Shown here: in pieces, positions 1-6,835 of the stretch
How the letters are laid out: each line of letters starts with the position of its first letter
Position numbering within the stretch: the stretch's first letter is position 1
From: CAYSPO01 sp964432945
GTDB taxonomy: Bacteria > Bacillota > Clostridia > Tissierellales > Peptoniphilaceae
Length of the DNA: 43,057 bases
Direction of reading: 5' to 3'
Assembly (NCBI GenBank): GCA_964432945.1
Contig: CAYSPO010000008.1
Span: 1-43,057 of the forward strand
Notes under the pieces: generated by a model
What the model saw: only the letters and a program-made list of their open reading frames with translations
What the model was told of the DNA's origin: nothing
Database searches by the model: none
Position numbers and translations under genes: made by a program

Positions 1-300
1 GATATAAATAATGAGATTGATCCAAGTCTTTTAACTGAAGAAAATGAAATAAATTTACTAAGGACAATCTATAACCTAACAGATACTGTTATAGAAGCAG
101 GAGAAAAATTCGAACCATATTTAGTAACTAGATATGTTATTGAACTTGCTAAACAATTCAATAGCTACTATAATTCAACACAAATAATTGTTGAAGATGA
201 ATTACTAAGAAATACAAGGTTAATGCTTGTCTATTCAGTAAAATTAGTTATAAAGATATCATTATCACTACTAGGAATTGAAGCTCCAAACAAGATGTAA
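1..300 (+). CDS. argS: Arginyl-tRNA synthetase, C-terminal fragment
   Basis: The reading frame is open from the first base and stops with TAA at 298-300, giving 99 residues without a start, so this is the 3' end of a gene cut by the window edge. The residues resemble the C-terminal DALR anticodon-binding domain of class I arginyl-tRNA synthetase: the stretch around YNSTQI, then RLMLVYSVK, and a final LGIEAPNKM, close to the usual ArgRS ending LGIEAPERM. The enzyme charges tRNA-Arg in the cytoplasm. An intrinsic terminator follows 30 bases after the stop. The identification rests on the tail only; the catalytic domain lies outside the window. Confidence 0.85.
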   Translation, partial: DINNEIDPSLLTEENEINLLRTIYNLTDTVIEAGEKFEPYLVTRYVIELAKQFNSYYNSTQIIVEDELLRNTRLMLVYSVKLVIKISLSLLGIEAPNKM

Positions 301-330
301 TAAATAAGCTATAATTTTAATAAAAAGAGT

Positions 331-376
331 CCTAGAATTTATTTTGATAAATTTTCAAAAAATTCTAGGCTTTTTC
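331..376 (+). terminator. Intrinsic terminator after argS
   Basis: Arms CCTAGAATTT (331-340) and AAATTCTAGG (360-369) pair perfectly around a 19-base loop and are followed by a T run. It separates argS from the downstream transporter gene. Confidence 0.85.
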
Positions 377-443
377 TTATATTGAAATAAAATATTTTAA
401 AAATGAATGTATTTTTAAAAATTATATTAAATAAGGAGAAAAT

Positions 444-1004
444 ATGGAAGTTAAAAATAAAGAAATAACTGATTTAACTGTAACAGCTATGTTAACTGCA
501 ATAGGAATACTTATTCCAGCAATTATGCCAATTCGTCTTGTATTAGGGACAGCATCATATACACTTGCTAGTCATGTTCCAGTAAATATTGCAATGTTTA
601 GATCACCTATTTCAGCTTTTGTCGTAGCAGTAGGAACAACCCTTGGTTTTGTGTTTTCGGGAATGAGTATTTTCATAGTTCTCCGGGCTTTAAGTCATTT
701 AATCTATGCCAGCTTTGGAGCATTATATTTGAAAAAATTTCCTAATACACTTAAAAGTAGTAAATCTAGATTTATGTTCTCATTTATTATTAATTTAATT
801 CATGGTATTAGTGAAGTTGTAGTTGTTTATTCTCTAACTATGCTAGGACCAGATCCAATGACAGCTAATTTTCTTCAAAACCTATTTATATTAGTAGGCT
901 TAGGTACCCTAGTTCACGGTATGGTGGATTTTGAAATCGCATATAGGATAAGTTCACTAATACAAAGAAGAACAAAATTCAAACTAACAGAACTAGCTAT
1001 GTAA
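444..1004 (+). CDS. ECF transporter S component-like membrane protein (possible niacin transporter, NiaX-like)
   Basis: A 186-residue protein with about five or six hydrophobic segments and a basic C-terminal tail. The N-terminal part (TVTAMLTAIGILIPAIMPIR, then TASYTLASHVPVNIAMF) resembles small substrate-binding S components of energy-coupling-factor transporters; the SHVP-x-x-IAMF stretch is what I associate with the niacin-type NiaX group. S components sit in the membrane and bind a vitamin, then share an energizing module encoded elsewhere; no EcfA/EcfT genes are nearby. The start has a good RBS (AAGGAG about 6 bases upstream). It is a single-gene unit between two terminators. The S-component fold is likely; the niacin assignment is from memory of family motifs and is tentative. 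No NiaR-type operator was recognised upstream. Confidence 0.6.
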   Translation: MEVKNKEITDLTVTAMLTAIGILIPAIMPIRLVLGTASYTLASHVPVNIAMFRSPISAFVVAVGTTLGFVFSGMSIFIVLRALSHLIYASFGALYLKKFPNTLKSSKSRFMFSFIINLIHGISEVVVVYSLTMLGPDPMTANFLQNLFILVGLGTLVHGMVDFEIAYRISSLIQRRTKFKLTELAM

Positions 1005-1015
1005 GAGATACATAT

Positions 1016-1057
1016 AAAGAAAGACCAAAACCCTATTTAGAGTTTTGGTCTTTCTTT
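1016..1057 (+). terminator. Intrinsic terminator after the S component
   Basis: A 16-bp perfect stem, AAAGAAAGACCAAAAC (1016-1031) with its complement at 1042-1057, around a 10-base loop. The 3' arm itself is T-rich. Confidence 0.85.
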
Positions 1058-1183
1058 ATGGTTAAAGTGAAAGTAGTTTTTGAATTTTTGCTTTCTATAT
1101 TAATTTTAATTTCATAAAGATTTGCTATTTCATTGCTATTAAAGATAAATTTCTATATAAAATGATTTAATTTTATTATATTA

Positions 1184-1278
1184 AAAATAAATTTAATTCA
1201 GGACTTGAAAAATATTTGTTTATAGAATACTATATACTTATAAAATAAATTTAATACTCGATTAAAAATAAATTGAAT
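1184..1278 (+). promoter_or_regulatory. Promoter and repeated candidate operators of the ArsR-ABC operon
   Basis: A promoter is visible as TTGAAA (1205-1210), 17 bases, TACTAT (1228-1233). The 14-mer AAAATAAATTTAAT occurs at 1184-1197 and 1242-1255, with a one-mismatch copy at 1265-1278, so copies flank the promoter. The second and third overlap a small dyad, TTTAAT-N5-ATTAAA (1250-1266), just after the expected transcription start. This is where a repressor encoded by the first gene could act. The region is very AT-rich, so some of the repetition could be compositional. Confidence 0.5.
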
Positions 1279-1293
1279 ATAGGAGGATTAATA

Positions 1294-2487
1294 TTGCTTA
1301 AGTATGAAGTTTCAGAGGAAATATCTTGGTTATTAGAAATAAGTAACTTAATAACTGATATTGTGAATAACAAGGATAAATTAGATAAGGGTGACTATAG
1401 TCTGATTAATAACGAAGAAAAATTTATTATATCTTCAAATGATTTAAATGATGAATTTTATGATATTTATAAGTTCCGAAAAAATGTTATAGAAGAAGTG
1501 TATCCGATTTTCAAAGAAGATAGCTTTTGGGATAATATTGCAACTTATAGAAATGAAGGCCTATCTTTTTCTTCATTTTTAATGAATGCTTTACCTAAGG
1601 ATATAAGTATTGATTTTAAGACTATTGGAAAAGAAGGTTTTCTTATTAATATGGCTAGATCCTTAGCTTATATAGTTATAAAAGAGAATGATGATAATGA
1701 AGAATTTAAGAGCCTTGAGAATGGTTTTTATAAAAACTCTTCTTGGATAAAAGAAAAACAAAATTTTAATCTTGAAGATATTTTTGAACTACTAGAAGCT
1801 AGTTCCTTAACTGAGTCCTGTAAACTAGATGTTTTAAGGATATTTACAAACCCTGAATGGGCCTTAGATAAATTTTATAATGCTTATTCTACTTGCCAAG
1901 AGTCTATAGAAAAAAATCTTTTTTTAGTAGAGGAAAGATATGAGACATTTAAAGATTTTCTGAAAAGTGAAAATGGGCTTAAAGAATACGAAAAAACTTT
2001 TAGAATAAATGAATCTTTTAACAATATAGATGAAGTTCTTTCTGAAAAAGAAATAGATACAGTTTGTATTTATATTGGTTTGAGTGGCTATTATACAGGA
2101 TCCATTAGTTTATCTCTTGAAGAAGACTCACAATTCTGGTCTTATATAGGTGTACTTTTATTTGAATTAAAGAAATTAACGAAAGATGCAAAAAATATTA
2201 GGGGAGAAATAATTGAAAAAACCAAGGCCTTAGGAGATTATACTCGTTTTGATATTTTAGAAGTCTTAGAAGAAAGGCCATACTATGTTAAGGAATTGGC
2301 TGAAAAGCTGGGAGTATCTTCTGCTTCCTTATCCCACCATTTAAACTTATTATTCCAAGTTGGATTTATAACTGCCAATATCGAAGATAGAAAAACTTAT
2401 TATAGCATCAATAAAGATGCCTTTAGAGAGCTAGGTGAAAAGTTAATAAGTATATCCAAGGGAGGTTTGAAATGCGTGAGAATATGA
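1294..2487 (+). CDS. ArsR-family transcriptional regulator with a long N-terminal domain
   Basis: About 397 residues. The last ~90 residues form an ArsR/SmtB winged helix-turn-helix: LGDYTRFDILEVLEERP, then YYVKELAEKLGVSSASLSHH as the recognition region (about residues 330-350), then a wing ending DRKTYYSIN. The ~300 residues before it show no motif I recognise; they are acidic, helical-looking and probably a sensor or oligomerisation domain. Typical ArsR repressors are only ~100 residues, so this is an unusual architecture. I place the start at the TTG at 1294, because AGGAGG (1281-1286) lies 7 bases before it; an in-frame TTG at 1273 lies upstream of that RBS. The end overlaps the next gene by 16 bases. 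It probably regulates the two exporter genes; the ligand is unknown. Confidence 0.8.
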   Translation: MLKYEVSEEISWLLEISNLITDIVNNKDKLDKGDYSLINNEEKFIISSNDLNDEFYDIYKFRKNVIEEVYPIFKEDSFWDNIATYRNEGLSFSSFLMNALPKDISIDFKTIGKEGFLINMARSLAYIVIKENDDNEEFKSLENGFYKNSSWIKEKQNFNLEDIFELLEASSLTESCKLDVLRIFTNPEWALDKFYNAYSTCQESIEKNLFLVEERYETFKDFLKSENGLKEYEKTFRINESFNNIDEVLSEKEIDTVCIYIGLSGYYTGSISLSLEEDSQFWSYIGVLLFELKKLTKDAKNIRGEIIEKTKALGDYTRFDILEVLEERPYYVKELAEKLGVSSASLSHHLNLLFQVGFITANIEDRKTYYSINKDAFRELGEKLISISKGGLKCVRI

Positions 2488-4373
2488 CTTTAAGGAGTAA
2501 TCTTTCAGCAAAATATGTAAAAGAAGATGAAATAAAAAATCTGCTTCATCCAAAGAAAAGAAGTATTTTTAGTATGCTAAAAAGAGCCTATATACCTATA
2601 AGAAAAGATAAAAAACTATTTGCTTCTCATTTTATATATGCTTTTGCAGGAGGACTTATCCCGCTTTTATCGGGGCTAATTATTTCCTCTATTATTTCAA
2701 TTTTACAAGATTTAGAGAAAATAAAAGTTGATAATATTTATGGAGCTATTCCTTTAATAAGGGCTGTTGGTATATATAGCCTTGCTATTCTAATTTTGAG
2801 TGCTATCACAATTAAATTAGAATTAAATAAATTCGATAAGTTTATGAAAATTAGGATGGATACCTTAAATCTTGTTTCTGAAAAACTAGCTAAAATAGAA
2901 TATGGATTTTGGGAGAATGCAGCTTTTGCAGATAATGTTGGAAACTTTATTAATAGTTTAGAGTCTAATAATCTAGGCCTTGAAGGAATTTATAATGAGT
3001 TATTTGAAAAAAGCAAATCAATAGTTGCCTTTATTTTAATATCAGTTTTATTATATAAAATAAACATAGTTATTCCTATTTTAGCATTTATAACAATTAT
3101 ATTAATTATTATCTGTCAGTCAGCTTATAGTAAATATCATTTCAAGTTGGTGCCAGAGATAAATGAAGTATCTAGAAAAATGGGCTATCTAAATAGACAA
3201 GCAACAGATTTTAATTATGGGAAAGATATAAGGATTTTCAATGCAAGAAAATCTTTTGAAAAACTTAATTCAAAATATATGAAAAACTTTGAAAGTTTAC
3301 ATTTAAAATTAAGAAAAAGAAGAAGATTAAATTACTTTCCTCAAGCCCTTACTTTTGGAGGATTAACCGTGAGCATAATTTATGCCCTGGCATCGTATTT
3401 TCAAAAGGGTAATCTTTCTTTAAATCTTTACATAATGACCTTATCTTTTATAGGAATCTATATTAGTCAAATCATGGAGATAGCTAAACTAATATTTTTT
3501 GTTACAGAACAAGCAGTTGACTTGGAATATCTATTTGATTTCTTAGATGCTGATATAGAAATATCTGGTGGAGAAGAATTAGATATAGAAAATATAAATG
3601 GAGAAATAGTTTTTGAAAATGTCTCTTTCAAATACCCTGGATCAGATTCCTATGTCCTAGAAAACCTAAATCTAACTATAAAAGCTGGCGAATCAATAGC
3701 TTTAGTTGGAGTAAACGGAGCAGGTAAAACCACCCTTGTTAACTTAATAAGCGGCTTATTTCAACCAACACAAGGGAAAATTTATATTGGTGGAATTGAT
3801 ATATCAACTATTTCACAAAGAACCTTGAATAAACTTATGTGTCTTGTACTTCAAGAATTTACTCCTATAGCTCTTACGGTTAAAGAGAATATAGCAAGTT
3901 CCACTGACGATATTGATGAAGAACTTGTAAAAGAATCTTTAGAGAAGCTCGGCTTACTAGAAAAAATAAATACTTTTGATAAAGGAATAGAAACAATGAT
4001 GCTTAGAGTTATTGATGATGAAGGAATGGTTTTATCAGGTGGGGAAAATCAAAAAATATCAATTGCTAGAGCTTTATACAAAAATCAAGCTAAGATATTA
4101 ATACTCGATGAGCCTACTTCCGCCTTAGATGCTTTTGCAGAAGAAGAAGTATATAAAGAATTTCAGTCTTTAATTAAAGGAAAAACAGGAATTTTTATTT
4201 CCCATAGGTTAGCATCTACTAGATTCTGCGATAAAATTCTACTTCTTGATGGAGGTAAAATTAGCCAGATAGGTAGTCATGAAAGCTTAATAAATGAAGA
4301 AGGTTTATATAAAGAAATGTTTATAACTCAAGCTTCTTATTATAAGGATGGGGATAATTATGAAGAAATATAG
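2472..4373 (+). CDS. ABC exporter half-transporter 1 (membrane + ATPase)
   Basis: A 633-residue fused protein: an N-terminal membrane domain with about six segments (roughly residues 50-350) and a C-terminal nucleotide-binding domain. The ATPase motifs are all canonical: Walker A GVNGAGKTT (about 413-421), signature LSGGE (about 521-525), Walker B ILILDEPTSALD and the H-loop ISHR. No C39 peptidase domain is present, so leader-peptide cleavage is not expected. GGAGG at 2461-2465 sets the start at 2472. It overlaps both the ArsR gene and the second ABC gene, so the three are translationally coupled, and the two half-transporters probably form a heterodimer. Such pairs export drugs, lipids or peptides; the substrate is not evident and no precursor peptide is recognisable beside it. 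Confidence 0.88.
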   Translation: MRENMTLRSNLSAKYVKEDEIKNLLHPKKRSIFSMLKRAYIPIRKDKKLFASHFIYAFAGGLIPLLSGLIISSIISILQDLEKIKVDNIYGAIPLIRAVGIYSLAILILSAITIKLELNKFDKFMKIRMDTLNLVSEKLAKIEYGFWENAAFADNVGNFINSLESNNLGLEGIYNELFEKSKSIVAFILISVLLYKINIVIPILAFITIILIIICQSAYSKYHFKLVPEINEVSRKMGYLNRQATDFNYGKDIRIFNARKSFEKLNSKYMKNFESLHLKLRKRRRLNYFPQALTFGGLTVSIIYALASYFQKGNLSLNLYIMTLSFIGIYISQIMEIAKLIFFVTEQAVDLEYLFDFLDADIEISGGEELDIENINGEIVFENVSFKYPGSDSYVLENLNLTIKAGESIALVGVNGAGKTTLVNLISGLFQPTQGKIYIGGIDISTISQRTLNKLMCLVLQEFTPIALTVKENIASSTDDIDEELVKESLEKLGLLEKINTFDKGIETMMLRVIDDEGMVLSGGENQKISIARALYKNQAKILILDEPTSALDAFAEEEVYKEFQSLIKGKTGIFISHRLASTRFCDKILLLDGGKISQIGSHESLINEEGLYKEMFITQASYYKDGDNYEEI

Positions 4374-6171
4374 TAAACATTTTAAATCATTTGGAAAGTT
4401 ATTAACTATCATGGCTGAATTGAAACCTATGCTTATTTTTTGGATGATAATTTCAGCTGTTTTTCAGTCAGCAAATGTTTTTGTGAATATATATATTCCC
4501 AAGTTTGCAATTGACCTAATAAGTCATAAAAATTGGGATGATTTCCCTAAGTTTCTTTTAGCAACTTTTTTAGTCAAATTCTTCATAAGTTATTTCCAAG
4601 ATATTGTTGATCAGAAAACAAATCATGAATCATCTCTATTTCAAGATTTAATTGCCTATCAACTATCTAATAAGGCTATGAAAATGAAATACCATTATCT
4701 TGAAGATCCCCATAGTTTAGAGTTAAAAGAGGAGGCATGGGCTATAATAAACTTTGGTAGTTTTTATCAAATTATAATATCTTTCGGGGAACTCCTTGCT
4801 TCTCTATTTATAATTGTAGGAATAACCGCTATTCTACTTAGCTTTTCTCCTATTCTTTTCCTTGTTATTACAATTTTAGCTATTATAGGGATATTAATAG
4901 AGAGTTATATATCAGTAGAAAAGAGAAAATTTATACAGGAATTAGTTCCAATTAATAGAAAATTTAATTATTATTTTTCGCTTCTTTTAAACAAGGACTA
5001 TCAAAAAGATTTTAGACTATATGATTTATATATTCCTTTAATAGAAAAGGTAAGTGAATACAATATAGAAATTTCAGAAAGATTTAAGCTAATAAAAACT
5101 AAAGAAGTAAAGGCAACTTTTTTATCTAAAGTCTTTTCAATAATATCCTCATTTATTCTTTATGTATATGCAGGATTGAGAGTTTTAGGGGTTTTTGGTG
5201 AAAAAATCATCCTAGGAAATTTTGTTGTTTTAGTTACATCAAATGAATCTTATTCTAATGCAATGAAAACTTTTGGATATTCTCTTGTATATATTATCAC
5301 TATGTTACCAGTCTTTGATCCTTTAATTGACTATCTTTCTTTAGAGGAAATGGATGAGGGGGAGAGTATATATAATAAAAAAGAACCTGGTAAATTAGTT
5401 AGCTTAACTTTTGAAAATGTTAGTTTTTCTTATCCTAAAACAGATAAAAAAATCTTAGATGGAATTACCTTTACCCTAAATGAAGGAGAAATTCTTTCAA
5501 TTGTTGGAATAAATAATTCTGGGAAATCTACTATAGTTAAATTGATATGCAGGCTTTTTGAGCCAGATGAAGGAAGGATACTTTGGAATGGTATAGATAT
5601 AAGAGAATTTACCTATGAATCATACTTAAAGGAACTTTCTTGTGTTTTCCAAGACTTCAAACTATTTCCAATGATGATTTGGGAAAATATTGACTTAGGG
5701 AGAACAGAAATATCTGATGAAGAAGAATTACCAAAATATTTAGAAGAAAGAATCATAAATGTTATAGAAAAAGTAGGTATTTATGATAAGGTTCAGTCTC
5801 TAGAAAGAGGGATATATACTTATCTAGATAAAAATCTCCATAAAGGCGGGATTGAACTTTCAGGAGGTCAAAGCCAAAAACTTGCTATTGCAAGGGCTAT
5901 TTATGGACAATCCTCTGTTGCTATTCTTGATGAGCCAACAGCAGCCCTTGATCCTTTAGCAGAAGCAGAAACCTATGAAAATTTTGCTAACTTAGTTAAA
6001 GGGAAGACTGCTATATTTATATCTCATAGAATGTCTGCTTCTAAATTTTCCGATAGAATACTAATTTTAGAAAACGGGAAAATAACGGGAAATGGAAGCC
6101 ATTATGATTTAATGAATACGAATAAACTTTATCAAAATCTTTATCAAGCTCAAGCTAAATATTACCAATAA
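4360..6171 (+). CDS. ABC exporter half-transporter 2 (membrane + ATPase)
   Basis: About 603 residues from the ATG at 4360; an ATG at 4348 is also possible, but GGGG at 4350-4353 is well placed for 4360. The N-terminal half carries about six membrane segments. The ATPase half has Walker A GINNSGKST (about 383-391), signature LSGGQSQKLAIARA, Walker B VAILDEPTAALD and H-loop ISHRMSASKF. All key residues are present, so both composite ATP sites of the expected heterodimer look active, unlike the marR-linked pair at 27-31 kb. The C-terminal QAQAKYYQ ending resembles the QASYYKD near the end of its partner. The final 42 bases of the gene are repeated exactly after the scaffold gap, which should not be read as a second gene end. 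Confidence 0.88.
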   Translation: MKKYSKHFKSFGKLLTIMAELKPMLIFWMIISAVFQSANVFVNIYIPKFAIDLISHKNWDDFPKFLLATFLVKFFISYFQDIVDQKTNHESSLFQDLIAYQLSNKAMKMKYHYLEDPHSLELKEEAWAIINFGSFYQIIISFGELLASLFIIVGITAILLSFSPILFLVITILAIIGILIESYISVEKRKFIQELVPINRKFNYYFSLLLNKDYQKDFRLYDLYIPLIEKVSEYNIEISERFKLIKTKEVKATFLSKVFSIISSFILYVYAGLRVLGVFGEKIILGNFVVLVTSNESYSNAMKTFGYSLVYIITMLPVFDPLIDYLSLEEMDEGESIYNKKEPGKLVSLTFENVSFSYPKTDKKILDGITFTLNEGEILSIVGINNSGKSTIVKLICRLFEPDEGRILWNGIDIREFTYESYLKELSCVFQDFKLFPMMIWENIDLGRTEISDEEELPKYLEERIINVIEKVGIYDKVQSLERGIYTYLDKNLHKGGIELSGGQSQKLAIARAIYGQSSVAILDEPTAALDPLAEAETYENFANLVKGKTAIFISHRMSASKFSDRILILENGKITGNGSHYDLMNTNKLYQNLYQAQAKYYQ

Positions 6172-6184
6172 AAAATATCCCTAG
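6130..6184. repeat. 55-bp contig-end overlap, copy 1
   Basis: These 55 bases, covering the last codons of the second ABC gene and the first arm of its terminator, are identical to 6285-6339. They end exactly at the left edge of the N run. This is best read as the same genomic sequence present at both contig ends, not a biological repeat. Confidence 0.9.
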
Positions 6185-6284
6185 NNNNNNNNNNNNNNNN
6201 NNNNNNNNNNNNNNNNNNNNNNNNNNNNNNNNNNNNNNNNNNNNNNNNNNNNNNNNNNNNNNNNNNNNNNNNNNNNNNNNNNNN
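6185..6284. other. Scaffold gap of exactly 100 N
   Basis: A run of exactly 100 N, the conventional filler for a gap of unknown length. Because both edges carry the same 55 bases, the true gap is probably negative: joining 6184 directly to 6340 restores one ABC gene end and one intact terminator. Confidence 0.95.
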
Positions 6285-6339
6285 TATCAAAATCTTTATC
6301 AAGCTCAAGCTAAATATTACCAATAAAAAATATCCCTAG
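6285..6339. repeat. 55-bp contig-end overlap, copy 2
   Basis: Identical to 6130-6184 and starting exactly at the right edge of the N run. The coding-like piece here is the duplicated ABC tail. Confidence 0.9.
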
Positions 6340-6361
6340 TTTTGTCTAGGGATATTTTTTT
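6325..6361 (+). terminator. Intrinsic terminator of the ArsR-ABC operon
   Basis: Arms AAAAAATATCCCTAG (6325-6339) and its complement (6346-6360) pair perfectly around the loop TTTTGT, with a T run at 6355-6361. The left contig breaks exactly at the end of the first arm. The hairpin can also serve the minus-strand small gene, whose stop is at 6386. Confidence 0.88.
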
Positions 6362-6385
6362 ATGTCCTTATTTGAATTGACAGTT

Positions 6386-6688
6386 TTATCTAGAAGAACT
6401 ATTTAATCTTCTAGCTCTATTAGGATTATTTTCTCTTGAAAGTCTTCTTGAACCATCTAGTTTTCTTTCACCTTCTCCATCAAAAGTACAGTTACCATCA
6501 GGGGTACCTCAGCCATCGAATTTCTTTACTCCAGCTTCGCCATTATTTCTTTGACAATAAACAGCTCTAGCTTTATTATCCCCTCTATTTCCTCTACCAT
6601 TTCCTTTAGCAAAGGCAGTAGGCCTGATTAATAAAGAAGTACATAGGGTAATAGTTCCTAACTTAAGTAATAAATTTGATTTTTTCAT
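6386..6688 (-). pseudogene. Small secreted protein gene with in-frame UGA at codon 60 (nonsense mutation, error or recoding)
   Basis: Reading the minus strand from ATG at 6688, a strong AGGAGG (6695-6700) precedes a 59-codon frame. It has a signal peptide (MKKSNLLLKLGT, hydrophobic core, PTAFA before a likely cleavage) and then a Gly/Arg/Asn-rich mature part containing VYCQRNN. The frame meets TGA at 6509-6511, continues open for 40 more codons and ends with TAA at 6386-6388. The part after TGA carries on the same style: a DG-x-G pattern (FDG-stop-G, PDGNC, FDGEG, LDGSR), a Cys and a basic tail. The continuity across TGA argues that the full 100-codon frame was, or is, translated. Explanations are a Ser, Trp, Cys, Arg or Gly codon mutated to TGA, a base-call error near a contig end, or selenocysteine. 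No strong SECIS was seen, so I list it as broken. Function unknown. Confidence 0.6.
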
Positions 6689-6723
6689 TAGTGTCCTCCT
6701 AGTTATTTATTCTTTATAAGCTC

Positions 6724-6778
6724 AGTATAAGCCTACCCTTTGACATATATGTGATGGATATGTGTCTTTTCTGTGTCA
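6724..6778 (-). promoter_or_regulatory. Candidate activator-type promoter with three 11-bp direct repeats
   Basis: On the plus strand TGTG recurs at 6750, 6761 and 6772, in the units TGTGATGGATA, TGTGTCTTTTC and TGTGTCATTTA, a strict 11-bp spacing. On the minus strand a -10-like TATACT (6729-6724) has no good -35, and the nearest repeat covers the region where a -35 would lie. This layout is typical of OmpR/PhoB-type response regulators, which bind head-to-tail 11-bp repeats. The target would be the UGA-interrupted secreted protein gene. The regulator itself is not in the window. Confidence 0.4.
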
Positions 6779-6793
6779 TTTAACATTTTTAGT

Positions 6794-6829
6794 ATAAAAA
6801 AAGCTAGCCATTAACTATATGGCTAGCTT
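6794..6829 (-). terminator. Intrinsic terminator of the DEAD-box helicase
   Basis: Arms AAGCTAGCCAT (6801-6811) and ATGGCTAGCTT (6819-6829) form an 11-bp perfect stem. On the minus strand it is followed by a T run (6794-6800). The helicase stop is at 6836-6838. Confidence 0.88.
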
Positions 6830-6835
6830 AAAAAT

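Noticed and set aside
6440..6515. SECIS element after the UGA of the small secreted protein gene
   Set aside because: Only a weak 5-bp stem with a short inner helix could be drawn, and no apical GU was convincing. Kept as a question in the findings rather than as a feature.
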